64,000 nucleotides of DNA from Phragmites australis (GCF_958298935.1 NC_084922.1:49359958-49423957); one strand, 5' to 3'. Positions 11,091 through 23,166 are shown, numbered from the stretch's first letter. Notes: a model not told the origin generated them from the sequence alone. Made by a program: numbers and translations.

Positions 11091-13695
11091 TAGATACCGT
11101 GTACAATGCTAGATGCTTATGGTTAGGTCTTTAAGAAAAAAGAGTACTAAGTATCTACATAACAATAGTAATTTTCAATACAAACAAAGACTACATATGC
11201 TTAAAAATTACAATTTCCAATGTAAATAAAGACTATATATTTTTAAATATAGTCAATTATCTTATTAGCACTAATATAAATAGCAGTGCTTAAGTAAACA
11301 CCTTATCTTCTATCTAAACACATGTACTGTTGTAGTTGATAAAAAAAAATCCAATTTTTTTCTATAAGTACCTCTTCTAAGCATCTCATTGTGCGTGCTT
11401 TAAAAACATGATGTGTTTATAACGTGAGGGAATACCATGTCAGTTGTCACACATCTCAAGTCAACATGCATCGCCCCTCCTTTACGGCAAAACGGGTTGC
11501 TAGAGAGGGAGACGGATTTGAGTTTTTTGAAAAAAAATAGAGAGGGAGACGGATGTCACGTTCGTTCTGCCTGCGTCGCAGTGCCAGGAAGCAGTGCAAG
11601 AGATGGCCTCGGTTGCGCACGCAGGTGACCAACCGGCGCGAGTGACGCGGAGGCAAGAACAACTCTAGAAGCAAGCTGCGGCGTCTCGTTTCGGAAAGGA
11701 GGTGGGTGGCTAGATCGATCCATCCAGATCGATCGATGTGTGCGTGCGCGGCGCCTGTGCAGTCGACTCGACCCAGGGTCCGACGGGCAGAGCACGTTTG
11801 CATTCCGACGCGTACGGACGATGCGTGCCGTTCGTTCCATCGTTGGCGCAATGATCAACCGTCCCGTACGTCTACTGTTATCGCTCGCGCAATCGTGAGT
11901 CGTCGGATCCAAATCAAGGTTCGCGAGGGGTGCTTCTCCGCCTGTCATGATCTCTTGCTCCCAGTTAAGAGCGGGCTTCCCGCAGAATGTGCTGCCTGAC
12001 AGGGATCCTCGCCGGCCGGCAAAGCTGGCACCTCCGGCGACGTGCGCTCGTGGGCACTCCGTTGCGGCTGGCACTTGCCGGGACGGCACCGGAATAGCCG
12101 CAGTTCACAAGAAAGGATCCACAATTAATAGGATGGACGCACCGGCCACCGGCGCCCGGCGGTGCGGTGCATGTGACGGAATTGCGCGAAGGAGCAGCCG
12201 CGAACACGACTCGGCGCGGAGCTGCTTGCTTGCCGGCCGGGCAAGGTCGACCGTGAACACGACTCGTGGGCACTCCGTTGCTGCTGTCACTTGCCGGGAC
12301 GGCACCGGAGTAGCGTCAGATCGTCCGTGTATGCACGGCATGCTGCAGGTGACGCCATGCGTGCTATGCCCATGGCGCCGTGCCCGCAGACGCAGCAGAG
12401 CAGGACCATCCATCCTCCTGCCCTGCCCTGCCCTGCCCTGCCCCTTGCTTTCCTTCTGCCTGCGGTCCTTCTCGCTACAAATGCAAAGGCAGAGAGAGGC
12501 TCCAGAGGCGGCAGGCATGCATCTGACTCCGAAAGTCACTGTAAAGCGTGCCCCAAAGCGGCCGCTGCGTTGCGTTGCACCGCAAGCTGAAGCAAAACCA
12601 AGGCTCCTGCCCTTTCAGCTCGCTCTCTACGTACATCGTCCTTCGCCTCGGTTCACATTTTTCACTAAACCGGCACCTGTTTTCTCCTTCCCCCTGTTTC
12701 GTACTCCTCCAGAGAGACTGACACCATACTCTTGTTCTGAGCACAAAGAATCATCGGTTCCTCTGACGCCTGATAAGCCGTGCACGGTGGAGAAACTCGT
12801 CGCAAAATGCTGCTCGGCGAAGCACTCGCAAGTGAAGCATGTTGGCATCCGAACGTGGACAAGCCTCGCTGTTCATACCGCTTGGCATGGCCAGTAGCGA
12901 TCCGTATATACATTTTAATTTGACTTAAAAAACTGAATTGTTATTTTGATCTAATCAGAATAATTAGTTATTTAATTAAATAAAACTAGAGTGGATTCAC
13001 ACATATCTCGCCGGAGCTCATAAAAACTGATTTGTTATTTTCTTCCGCTTCTTTGTTCGTTTCTACCGCGCGCACGAGAGCTGTCAGCAACTTTTGATTC
13101 CTTACCGGAAACGGTGTGTTAAATTAGGAAGTAAATGTTGGAATCCAATGCCGCTGCGTTAGGTTAGGACGGAAGGTCAAGGGAGCTATGGAGAGGGTGG
13201 CCATAACCATGACTTGGAAGCTTCTCCTTCTCCGTCCTCTCGAGGAAGACAAAGAAAACAAGCAAGAGAGAAGCGGAGGAACAGAAAGACAAGAGAGAAT
13301 TTAAGGGAAAGGAAAAGAGGCAAGGAAAGCCACGAAAGAAAGCACACCTACAAACACAAGCGACTGCATGTGTGTGTGTGAGAGAGAGTGTACTGCACCA
13401 ACTAGAGGGTAGAGATGGATGCCTTGTTCATGGGCAAAACCCAAACCCACAGGGCACACCTCTGCAAGCTTAAATTCAGCAGACACTGCAGAGTCCTACG
13501 CCACATGAGTCATGGACGCCCGCGACTTGTTTAGGAGGGCGTAGGATAGGAGACTCAAAAAGACAGAGCTTCTTGTTAATAAAGGTAGCATAGAGACGGA
13601 GAGGAATCTGAATTCAGATCAGGTGAAGTCAAGGGACTTTAAACAGTGTTTGTTTTGTGGGACAGGTGAGACGGAGCGGATCCATTCTGTTTTTA
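11091..13695. other. Intergenic with GC-rich long frame and imperfect duplication
   Basis: A 316-codon open frame on the plus strand (11947-12897) has no recognisable domain and overlaps equally open antisense frames, so it is probably not a gene. Inside it a segment of about 53 bases at 12046-12098 recurs at 12262-12315, and a (CCTGC)n microsatellite sits at about 12418-12443. From 12900 to 13690 I see only AT-rich and purine-rich DNA, with a short GT/GA dinucleotide run at about 13370-13387. Confidence 0.45.
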
Positions 13696-13915
13696 GCTGT
13701 TTGGTTGGAGTTCAGTAGGATGAGATAGTTATAAATTAGAGAATATTTTTTAAAGATTCGAGACGAATTCGTAAAAAAAAACTGAACGTAGCCGTTCCGA
13801 GTAGATTAGTTCTATCTCACCTACCAAACAAATACCTATATATAAATAAAATTATTTTATTCTTAAATATATAAATATAATCGTTCCATACACTCACCCT
13901 CTAACCAACCACTAC
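13696..13915. mobile_element. Tourist-like MITE, family A copy 2
   Basis: This copy begins AGCTGTTTGGTTGG and ends in CTCTAACCAACCACTA. It shares AGAATATTTTTTAAAGATTC and ACCAAACAAATACCTATATA with the copies at 10376 and 52677. It directly precedes the Harbinger-like element at 13947. Confidence 0.65.
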
Positions 13916-14261
13916 TTAAATCTTCGTGAGCCCTCGATCCATCTAAGGCCAACTCCAGGAGAGTCGGCATTCCACCTCCGAATCGGTATCCACGTCAGAT
14001 GCCGTGTGGTGGCGCCCCGCAACCGTCTCCAGCAGAATCGCTAACAACCGCTACAGTGATAAGGCGCCCCGCAAAAAAGTCCAGCCGACGGCAATTTTGA
14101 AGGTCGATGGAGTCGGCCGCATCACTGTAATCGGTTCTTGTTCCCCAACCGCCACGCCTTTCCCGCGAAAGGACGGAGCCCGGTGTGGCAGAGCTCGGTG
14201 TAGCGGAGCTCGATGCCGGAGGGAGAGAGGGGGTGCACGGACCTAGTAGGCACAGAGTAGG

Positions 14262-14371
14262 AAACTTGATGGTGGGCACGGACGCGCGGATGCGGGTGTC
14301 GTCAATGATCTTCGGGTGGTCGTCCAGCGGCATGTTCAGATCGGCGCGGAGGAGCACCTTCTTCCCCTTCT
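14262..14371 (-). pseudogene. Captured phosphoglycerate kinase N-terminal fragment
   Basis: Read on the minus strand, about 36 codons encode [17 protein letters not shown] and then [14 protein letters not shown]. These are the conserved N-terminal strand and loop of phosphoglycerate kinase, with the RADLN(V)P substrate motif intact. Matching stops abruptly on both sides, where the frame runs into proline-rich minisatellite translation. It lies inside a TAA-flanked transposon with no other kinase exons, so it is a transduplicated fragment and not a gene. It is embedded in an open frame of 273 codons, which could be translated if the element is transcribed. Confidence 0.8.
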
Positions 14372-14374
14372 GAT

Positions 14375-14760
14375 CTGTCGGAGGGGGAGGGGAGGCCGCC
14401 GGAGGGGGAGGGGAGGCGCCGGGGAGTGGAGGCCGCCGAGGGGGAGGTGCCGGCGCCGAAGGAGTAGGTGGAGGCCGCCGGAGAAGGGAGGAGCCGGGGA
14501 GGGGAGGGCGCCGGAGGGGGAGGGGAGGCGCCGGCGGAGTAGGTGGAGGGCGTCGGCGTAGTAGGTGGAGGATGCCGGAGGAGGCCGCCGGGGAGGGGAG
14601 GGCGCCGGAGGAGGCCACCGGGGAGGGGACGGCGCCCGAGGGGGGAGGGGAGGCGCCGGCGGAGTAGGTGGAGGGCGCCGGAGGAGTGGAGGATTGGGAG
14701 GGGGAGGCGCCGGGGAGGGGAGGGCGTCGGTGAAGGAAGGGCGCCGGAGGGGGAGGGGAG
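14375..14760 (+). repeat. G-rich minisatellite
   Basis: Irregular repeats built from GGAGGGGGAGGGGAGGCGCC-like units and GGCGGAGTAGGTGGAGG run through this stretch. The plus strand carries many closely spaced runs of three to five G. All six frames stay open through it, which accounts for the proline/serine-rich and glycine/arginine-rich open frames seen on both strands. Confidence 0.85.
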
Positions 14761-15265
14761 TCACCGGCACCGGAATCGCCGGAGAGGGCAGAGGGAGGCT
14801 CGGGAATGGGAAGCACCGAAGAAAAGAGACAGGTCGTTGGGAAAAAATAAGAGAGAAGAGAGAGGAAGGTAGTTGAAAGAAAATATTAAAATATAGGAGA
14901 GAGAGGAAGTAGAGTGAAAATATAGAGTATCTGTTGGAGATGGTTTGAAAATAAGTACTGTAATAGTGATAGGGGATGCTGTAATAGTGTTTTTGAAGAA
15001 AAAAAAATTTAAGGTAACTGCTGGAGATGGCCTAAGATGGTCGGATAAAACTTGGTGTTGCAGCACTGCAAATCACTGTAACATCTCGCATGTATTACTC
15101 TGTAGTTACTGTATCTCATGAGCAGTAGCATTGATATGACTGCAAATTACTGTAACATATATATATTACTCAGGAGTGAAGCTGGAGGATTTGGATCCGG
15201 AGAAAAAAAGAAAGTTGAGCAGAGCTGAGGTTGAGTCCGCTTCACGCCACTGCTTGCCCCGGCCC

Positions 15266-15272
15266 TATAAAA
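15266..15272 (+). promoter_or_regulatory. TATA box of the NAC gene
   Basis: TATAAAA lies about 225 bases upstream of the chosen NAC start codon, which leaves a normal leader of about 190 bases. It excludes the in-frame ATG at 15231, which would lie upstream of the transcription start. Confidence 0.65.
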
Positions 15273-15494
15273 CAAGGGTACCGACCGCCCCCTTTTCCGC
15301 TCCTCCACACGAGCCCACGAAAGCAGCTCAAGAACCACGCTTCGATCCGTCGTCGGCCCTCCATCGCCGATGCCCATCTCAATCTGACATGGAGTAGCAA
15401 GCAGACCAAGCAAGCAACCAGCCGAGGAAGCCAATCCGGTCCTTGCTGCTTTTTCTCTCGGTTGGTTCGGATCTGTTGCTCTGCTTGTACGGTG

Positions 15495-16395
15495 ATGGCG
15501 CGGCAGCCAAGTCCAACGATGGAGGGGCGGCTGGGGCTGGCCGGGCTGCCCATCGGCTTCCGGTTCCGCCCCACCGACGAGGAGCTGCTGCTGCACTACC
15601 TCCGCCGCAAAGCGCTCGCCTGCCCCCTCCCCGCCGACATCATCCCCGTCGCCGACCTCGCCCGCCTCCACCCATGGGACCTCGTCCCAGGTAATCATCA
15701 ATCGCCTACCGCACGTGGGACGATTCCACGGCCACGTGCATTTGCGTTGACATTGATCTGAGTAAATTGTCGGGGCGCAGGCGACGCCGACGGGGAGCGC
15801 TTCGTCTTCCACCTGCCGGCGACGAGGTGCTGGCGCAGGGGCGGCGGGGCCACCAGGGCGGCCGGCACCGGTGTCTGGAAGGCGTCCGGGAAGGAGAAGC
15901 TCGTCGTCTCGCCGCGCTGCAAGCGCCCAGTCGGCGCAAAGCGGACGTTCGTCTTCTGCCACCGTGGCGGCAACGGCAAGCGCACCGAGTGGGCCATGCA
16001 CGAGTACCGCCTCCTCCCCGCCGGCCTCCACCTCCACGGCTGCGCCGCCACCAACCCGCCTCCTCCCCATGTACGTACCCGAATTATAGTCCCAAAATTG
16101 CGGTAGTTGCTTCTGAACTCTGACAGCTAAACGCTCTGTCACGGTGAATTCTGTGATTCAGGTGAGCTGTCGTGATGCGGCGGCCGAGGCCAACGACTGG
16201 GTGGTCTGTCGCATATTCAAGAGGACCAATCCGGCTCGCCGCGGCTCCACGGTGCGGCGCGGAGAAGATGCAGGGGAGATGCCCTCATCGCCGTCGCCGG
16301 CGTCGTCGTGCGTGACCGAGACCTCCGAGGCCGGCAACCAGGAGGAGGAAGACGGAGATAGCAGCAGCTGCAGTGTCGCCTCTAATTCGCCATGA
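15495..16395 (+). CDS. NAC domain transcription factor
   Basis: Three exons, 15495-15690, 15781-16070 and 16162-16395 (GT-AG, phases 1 and 0), give 239 residues. NAC proteins are plant-specific DNA-binding regulators. The N-terminal NAC domain shows subdomain A (LPIGFRFRPTDEELLLHYL, about 18-36), B (IIPVADLARLHPWDL), C (GVWKASGKEKLVV), D (AKRTFVFCHRGG then TEWAMHEYRL) and E (NDWVVCRIFKR). The C-terminal regulatory tail is short, about 60 residues, serine- and acid-rich (EEEDGDSSS), with no membrane anchor. The three-exon layout with the first intron after subdomain B is standard for NAC genes. A second in-frame ATG lies eight codons downstream (15519) and could also serve. The subfamily is not assigned; the tail is shorter than in most NAC activators. 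Confidence 0.93.
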
Positions 16396-18159
16396 GAGGA
16401 GAGGAGAGGAGAGGAGACAGGAGAGTAGAGTTAACTAGGCCCTTAATCAGGGGCGCCATGTTCTAGTGGATGCCCTTCTTTGCCCTGCTAATGTCGTAGA
16501 ATCCTCGGTACCTAGCTAGAGAGAAGGAAAGATCGAGCTCAAACAAAAAAATAATCTTGTTCCTTTTGCCAATTAATCGTCATTTCCTCTTGTCTACTCC
16601 CAGAGCTTAAGTGAGTTCCATCTTTCTTTTTGCTGGTTGTCTCCTCCAAGGAGCTATTGGAGTGTACTGTACAACAAAATCAGTCTCACTGATTTGCACA
16701 AGCTCTTCTCTGAAACGTGCTTCCTCTACTGAACATTTTGCTTCCTCTTTTCAATTTCCTGCTGTCAGCAAACACTTGTGCCAAGTGCTAACTACGCACA
16801 AAAAGAAAGCTCAGCAAGTTAAGCTCCACAAGGAACTGATGCCAGACCATAGCACGACACATGCATAGCTTCAGTGCAAGAAACAGCAAGACAGGGCATA
16901 TATACAAAGCAAGAATCAGGTCTACAAAGGGTACAGAATAAAGAGAGAGAGAGAGTGCAGAAAGGGCAGTGCACTTAGGAGATGCAGAAAGGAGATGATA
17001 AGGTTTGCGATACTGCCACTGATTGGCAAGGGGTAGAGCGAGAGAGAGATACCTTTCTTCTTGAGGACCCCTTCGCAGGAATAAGAACTTGCTGCTGCTG
17101 GCAACAAGAGGAAGAGGAAGAGGAATGCGAATACTCTTCTTGCAATCTGGGTGGCTGGCCTCTCCGGTCTGGTCCAACTGCAGATGCGAGACATCTCATC
17201 TCATTTCGCTTTGTATCATATCGAAGCGAATAATTGTTAGGACGAGATCAAAGATTTGGAGAATTTTGGGCGCACTGACGCAACTGATTCACACGGTCAC
17301 TGTCTCTTTGCTACTACTCAGTAATGACTAGAGACAGATGCTTGGCAGAGTGATGGTTCTATTACCGTTCCATTTGAAGCTTTGCAAGTTGCAGGTTATG
17401 AAAGGTGAAAGGAGGAGTAAACGTAAGCTGGCATAAAACCAAGCAGAATCTGAAATTGACTTGTGTAATCCCTGTTAGCTACACCGAGAGACTGACTAGC
17501 AGGCAGCGTCAGAGGTTTTCTTTGCTGCTCGTAGAAGCAACACCGCAACAGTGACAGAGAAAAAGAAACACGAGAAATTCAACTCAGACATTAAACACAT
17601 ATCGCCGTCTCCCGTTAATTTCAACTGTCAACCGTAAACTTCCTTGCAAAAGTTCGTTGAGATTTTTCATTTTTTTTCGAAAGAACGAAATCGTCGAAAC
17701 TTCAGGCATGGACTTCTCACAGTTTGACTTGCACCGCAGGCAGTACTCAAAGCAGGTTACATTTCCTTCTCTTTGCTCTGTTCTTGCTTGCAACCGTGGA
17801 TTATGGGGTTTTCAGGAAGATGACAGTAACTGCACATTACCAAGTCATTAGCAATCGGTCAGCATCCGGGTAACAGAGGAGTCAAAGCCGTACTGAATGG
17901 ACAGTAACAGGAGAGGATCATCACAGATCACACTAGCTGCCGCCTCACAGGAGGTTGCCAATAATTCAAGACAGCCCACAGCCCCGGCAGCTCGAGCTGA
18001 GAGTCGTCAGGCGACGAGACAGCGGTAGTCACACTGCAGCGATCGCCATCGATCACTTCAAGTCAAGGATCGATTCTTCACGGCTCCCCGATTCAATTTA
18101 ATGCGGGTACCGTGCGTGTCCCCCCCTCCTCTCTCGCGCTACACTCCCTTCGCTTTTAA
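16396..18159. other. NAC 3' region and unassigned intergenic DNA
   Basis: The first 200 or so bases are the probable NAC 3' untranslated region, including a GAGAG repeat at 16396-16416. From 16600 to 18150 short open frames exist on both strands, for instance 16788-17177 minus, but none shows a domain, a splice context or a coherent composition. I see no gene. Confidence 0.4.
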
Positions 18160-18474
18160 GGTCATGTTTGTTTAGACCTGATTGTTTCGGATTATAGAAT
18201 CTGGATTGTGATCAAAATCTAAAAGCTGAAATAAACAGTTAGATTGTAAAACTTGGATTCTGATCACAATCCAAAAGCTGAAACAAACAGCTAGTTAAAA
18301 AGCTGGATTGTTACAATCCAACACACAGATTGTAACAATCCAGCAATCTGCTTTCCACCAGATTCTAACAATCCACAATCCAGCTTTTTACAATCCAGAT
18401 TTTACAATCCAGCTTCTTACAATCCACAATCTATAAGCTGCTTTTCACAATCTACAGCTGAAACAAACAGGGCC
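18160..18474. mobile_element. Harbinger/hAT-type MITE rich in AATCCA repeats, family B copy 1
   Basis: The segment starts GGTCATGTTTGTTT and ends GCTGAAACAAACAGGGCC, inverse ends shared with 52329-52598. The body holds about a dozen direct and inverted copies of ACAATCCA/TGGATTGT. Flanking trinucleotides are TAA on the left and TTA on the right, so the target duplication is not clean. It has no coding capacity. Confidence 0.65.
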
Positions 18475-19230
18475 TTACTCTGAACGGTGGATTATAGATT
18501 TTACAAATAAATAGTTAAATGTTAAATTTTAGAAGTGAATTTTGTAAATATATGTTTGAATTATAGTATAATTCATAATTCACTTAAGCTGAGTTTTCAC
18601 AATCCACAATCCAGGAAAAAAAATCCGCAGAAACAAATAAGTGCTAAATTTGTCACGTTTAAAATTAACTAAATATATTTATTATAAAAATATAATCAAT
18701 AAATTTTTAACTACAAATATGATAAAGTTATAAAAAAGGAGCTTATTTATTGGATCCCACAATATATCACAGTTCAATACGGTAAAGTGTGGCACGTCAT
18801 CACCATAACTGTGCTAAGAAAATGAGTTACTCACAAATAGACCCTATTATTAAAAAAGTTTTGCACGTTAAAAATGTAGCAACTAACCAAACATTTATCA
18901 GCAATTAACCAAATCTATCTAACTAAGTTATGGCAAACAGTCCGAGAACTAAATAGATCCTAAATATATAACGTGTGAACCAACCAGAGACTAACAACAA
19001 TATGATTCAACATAGTTATAACAATCAACTAAATAATTATTAAAAATTCACATGAATAAACTAACATGCGAATTAAACATTCCCTTGGCACTGTAAACAC
19101 TCGCTACTTGCTTGTGGCCGCCTACCTGCGATCTTAAACGTCTGATCGGCCGGCGGACCCATGTTGGTGAGTGGTGACACCCTCACGTAATGGACGAGAA
19201 TCCTTTGATGTTGCGCATCGTCGCTGATAC
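18475..19230. other. AT-rich intergenic DNA
   Basis: The stretch just after the MITE (18480-18640) still carries pieces similar to the MITE body (CACAATCCACAATCCAG near 18597), so a second fragment may be present. The rest is AT-rich with no open frame of note. Confidence 0.4.
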
Positions 19231-21276
19231 GTGCGTCCGGATGTTAACGACGAAGTTACCGTGATATCGACGTTAGGAGATCCGGATCCTCACACAATTG
19301 GATCACTTGTACCACGAAAGTAATGCTTGGCACAGTTAGCGCTACAAGGAAGCTCGGAATGGAAAATGAGAAGATCTGGGATTGGTTTGGTCTACCTTGA
19401 AGCACACACTTTCAACTAGGAGCAGTATATAACTATGCATATGCTAACTAACAAAAGCCAAATAAACATCAATTACTCATCACACAAGATAAATCAAGAC
19501 ACATTCCAACTTGAGTGCATTGACAACATCACAAAGAACAAAGAAAGATTTGAAGATCGCACAAGAAACTCATCCAAATGACAAAAACTCGAGAAAGAGC
19601 AAGAACATGTCACTTGTTATAAGAATATTGCAAAGCCTCGAAGAGAAGAATAGATTAGTCATAAATGAAAATGCAAAAATACAAAAGATACTCTCCATAT
19701 GCTCTCGCTTAATGAATGCACATGTTACATTTTCTCCCCCTTTTGATACTTGTTATGATAATTTCTCCCTCTTTATTAATGCACACATTAAGGATAAAAT
19801 ATTATACAATGCATCAATATGAAATCTTAAATAGCTTTCACAAGTATACCATAAAGCATTTACAAAAGTTAGAATTATCAAAGAACTACAAATGTGAGAA
19901 GGTGGAGCCTACAATTGCATAGAGGCTCAAAAAGAGACAGTGACACAAAAATATAAAGCATTACAAGCTAAACCTGAAGAATTAGTTGGGACATTGAAGT
20001 TCACATAGCCGAATCATGTTCAAAGTGACCACCACATAAACATCCACTCGTGCTGAGGTAATACAAGCATTAAAAACTAGTCAATTTCAATCTCAAACTA
20101 GGCAAACAAGTGTTCTGGACATAGGGTTTTGCAAATACTTACATATGAAACTATGACTTTGATTGATCAAGTGGTTAAAAAGAATTAATATTTAGGCACA
20201 TTTCTCTCTTTTTCAATTTATCCTTAAGTTTCCTTTTATCCAAACAAAATGTCGCGCGACTGGGTATGGCAAACACCTTGAGGCTTCAAGACAACCATAT
20301 TGGATCATATTTTATCACAAGAGAATTGATTTTTCATGATTATTCAATTTACACAAGTTATCAAAATAGTCATAAAATCAAGTTAAGTAGTGCCTTTGCG
20401 ACACAAGAAAACACACGTTCTCTTAAGGTTCTATCACGAGCTAAACATTTAGCATAGATAGAAAATATAATGTAATATTCTCTAATTCACTGTCTTTAAC
20501 CAAGAAGTTTTAGAGCAAGATATTCATCAAACTAATCTTAACATAAGCATTGACTAAGCCTAAGCAATTATGAACATGGTGATCAAGAAAGTATTCATAG
20601 ACTACATGATTTATAAAATCGTCAAATTTTATCTTAGGAAAAATTAGCTTGCTCGAGATATTTTATGTCAAAGCATCAAAAAAAGACTAAAATTAAAAGA
20701 TTGTTCCGCACAACTACTCAACTTAGTCTAAATTCAAATCTAGCAAAACAAAATGCTAAAAACATACAAGTCAAAGTCAATTACTATAATTATCTTACAT
20801 GAGAGATGTAATACAAATGCTCAAAAGTTAGATAGAATATTTACAAAAGCAACTCTCCCTTATACAATGATATAGGTATAGCACATTTCAAACTCTCCTC
20901 TCAAATAGGCAATATCTATTTGTATCTGGAGGCTTGGTAAATATGTCAGCTACCTATTGTTGGTATCAATGTAGCTCAACTCAATGTCTCCCTTCTTATT
21001 ATGGTCTCTCAAAAAGTAAAATCTCACATCTTTGTGGGTTGTTGACTACTTATAGAACTAGTGTTGTCATACAAAAGTGTCATACTCTTAAAATCCAACC
21101 TAAAATCTCTCAAGGTAGCAACCATTCACAAAATCTATGAGCAACAGCTATATATTCAGCTTCAACAGTAGACTGTGCAATGCTAGACTGTTTGCGAGAA
21201 GACCAACACGCAAGAGAAGTACCTAAAATATCTCAAGGTAGCAACCATCCACACCGAGGTACTCTTCATGTCAATT

Positions 21277-21630
21277 CTACAACCAATAAAATTCACATCG
21301 GAAAAATCTCAAAGAGAGAGAAGAAGCGGCAGAATACCAAAGACCATACTCCAAGGTGTGCTTGAGGTATCTGAGTATGCATTTCACCGCTTGGTGGTGA
21401 GACATCCTTCGTGAAGCTTGTAAGTGCGCACACAAGCAAACGACGAAGTGAATGTCTAGTCTTTCCGCCGTCAGGTACAGGAGGGAGCCAATCATGCTCT
21501 TATACTCTTGATGGTCCACCCCCTCTTCATCTTCATCCGGATCAAGTATTGTCGAGGTAGCCATCGGTATGGCCAAGGACTTCACATGGCTTATGTCAAA
21601 CTTCTTCAGTAAATTCTTAGTGTACTTCAT
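21277..21630 (-). pseudogene. Copia RT C-terminal/RNase H fragment
   Basis: The translation includes IPMATSTILDPDEDEEGVD, then YKSMIGSLLYLTAERLDI and KCILRYLKHTLEYGLWY. These correspond to the segment after the reverse transcriptase palm and the run into RNase H in copia polyproteins (the usual YRSMIGSLLYLTASRPDI and RYLKGT patterns). The frame breaks upstream of it. Confidence 0.8.
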
Positions 21631-21639
21631 CTGGTGAAC

Positions 21640-22450
21640 GAATGTACCTTAGTTGCATTACTTGATTTATAGTCCGAGGAAAAAGTTGAGCTTGCCCATT
21701 ATAGACATCTCAAATTCCCTGCTCATAGTTTCTATAAACTTAGCTACAAGAGCATGAGAAGAACCACCAAAGATGATATCATCCATATAAATCTGAATAA
21801 GTAGAAAATTATTGCCATACCCGAGAGAATAACGTTTTATCTACAGACCCCATCTCATACTCTAGCAAGAAAAACTTAAACCTATCATACTAAGTCTGAG
21901 GAGCTTGCTTAAGCCCATACAAAAATTTTCTAATCTTATACACTCTATGAGGGTATTTTAGGTGCTCAAAACCTAGGAGTTGCTTGACATAGAATTTTTC
22001 TTCTATGAAACTATTTAAGAAAGCACTCTTTACATATATTTGATATAACTTGAAACCTTAGGATGTTGTAAATGTAAGAAGAAACTTAATGGCTTATATC
22101 CTAGATACTAGTGCAAAAGTCTCTCCAAATTTTATCCTCTCTACTTAAGTGAAACCTTTAGCTATAAGTCTAGCCTTGTTTCTCATTATAGACTCATCCT
22201 CTCCCTGTTTGTTTTTCAAAACCCATTATGTGCCAATGGAGTGAACATTTGGAGTGGTTCTACTATGACCCAAATTTAGTTTCTATCAAAGTTCTTAAGA
22301 TCCTCAAGCATAGAATTGACCTAACTCAAATCAGATAAAGCATGTCCAACATCACAGGGTTTAAAAGAAACAATAAATACAGAATCAGTGAAATGAGCAT
22401 AAGAAACAGATTTGGACCTCGTTATCCTCTCACCAAGGTCACCAATCATT
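21640..22450 (-). pseudogene. Copia reverse transcriptase remnant with YMDD
   Basis: Frame-broken minus-strand translation contains IYMDDIIFGGSSHALVAKF near 21725-21800, the catalytic palm motif of reverse transcriptase. A degraded FYGLKQAP segment lies near 21905-21935. Several stops interrupt the domain, so it is inactive. Confidence 0.75.
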
Positions 22451-22467
22451 AGCTACGGGGGATGTTG

Positions 22468-22998
22468 TCACTGAATATGTTGAGGGGCTTCCCGCTGCGA
22501 GATGACCTCCCCCTGAAACACTGCTGGTGCACGTTCGAAAGCAGCTGAAGTGGAAGTAGAGGCTGCAGAATCCTCTACCGGTGTTGAGGAGGCAGGAACC
22601 AGTTTGGGAATGAGTGGAAGTAGTGGATCATCCTCGTTATCCCCGAAAGCTGGAAGGTCGTTGTCTAAAAAATGATTTTCGCTGATCCCCTGATCACCTG
22701 CACACTCAAAGATATGGCTAGCACAAGGGGTTGATTTATCAAAGATCACATCATAAGACTCCATGATAGTGTTAGTGTTAAGATTAAAGACCCTGTAAGA
22801 ATGACCATAAAGAGAATACCTCAAGAAAATACCATCAGAAGAATGCGACTTGAACTTGTCAAGATTGCCATGCTTTAGGATGAAGTATCGACATCCAAAA
22901 ACTCTCAAATATGAAACCTTCAACTTTCTTCCAAAATATAACTCATAAAAGTCAAATTCAAGATCAAGCACAAGAAAATTTAATCGGAGATGTAGCAC
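22468..22998 (-). pseudogene. Copia integrase C-terminal region fragment
   Basis: The translation LRVFGCRYFILKHGNLDKF is followed by a GIFLRYSLYGHSYRVFN segment and then a long acidic linker. This is the region between the integrase core and reverse transcriptase in copia elements, where the pattern FGC..F.LK...DKF....GIFLGY..... YR is conserved. Confidence 0.8.
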
Positions 22999-23166
22999 GC
23001 CGTGCTAATAACCTCAACCCAAAACTTACTAGGAGTCCTATGCTCATCGAGCATCGTTATAACTATCTCCATTGTAGTGTGATTCTTCCTCTCAACCATA
23101 CCATTCTACAGAGGAACGTGTGAGATAGAAAATTGATGCTCAATACCATGCTCAAAACAAAAAATA

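Larger units (their letters stand above)
13947..15032. mobile_element. Harbinger/Tourist-like element carrying a PGK gene fragment
   Basis: The element is 1,086 bases and starts GGCCAACTCCAGGAGAG. It ends in CTGGAGATGGCC, the imperfect inverse, and is flanked by TAA on both sides (13944-13946 and 15033-15035). This is the 3-bp target duplication known for PIF/Harbinger elements. The interior is a G-rich minisatellite (plus strand, about 14375-14760) and, on the minus strand at about 14262-14371, a stretch of phosphoglycerate kinase coding sequence. No transposase is present, so it is non-autonomous. The last 70 bases resemble the end of the element at 43735-44110. An internal CTGTTGGAGATGGTTT near 14929 looks like a third terminus, which suggests a nested or rearranged end. 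Confidence 0.8.

Noticed and set aside
11947..12897. 316-codon plus-strand open frame
   Set aside because: No domain, no splice context, overlapping equally open antisense frames, contains an internal duplication and a CCTGC microsatellite.
13995..14816. 273-codon proline-rich frame as a real gene
   Set aside because: It is minisatellite translation plus a PGK fragment inside a TAA-flanked transposon.
15231..15494. Upstream in-frame ATG as the NAC start
   Set aside because: It lies upstream of the TATA box at 15266, and the extra sequence is not NAC-like.
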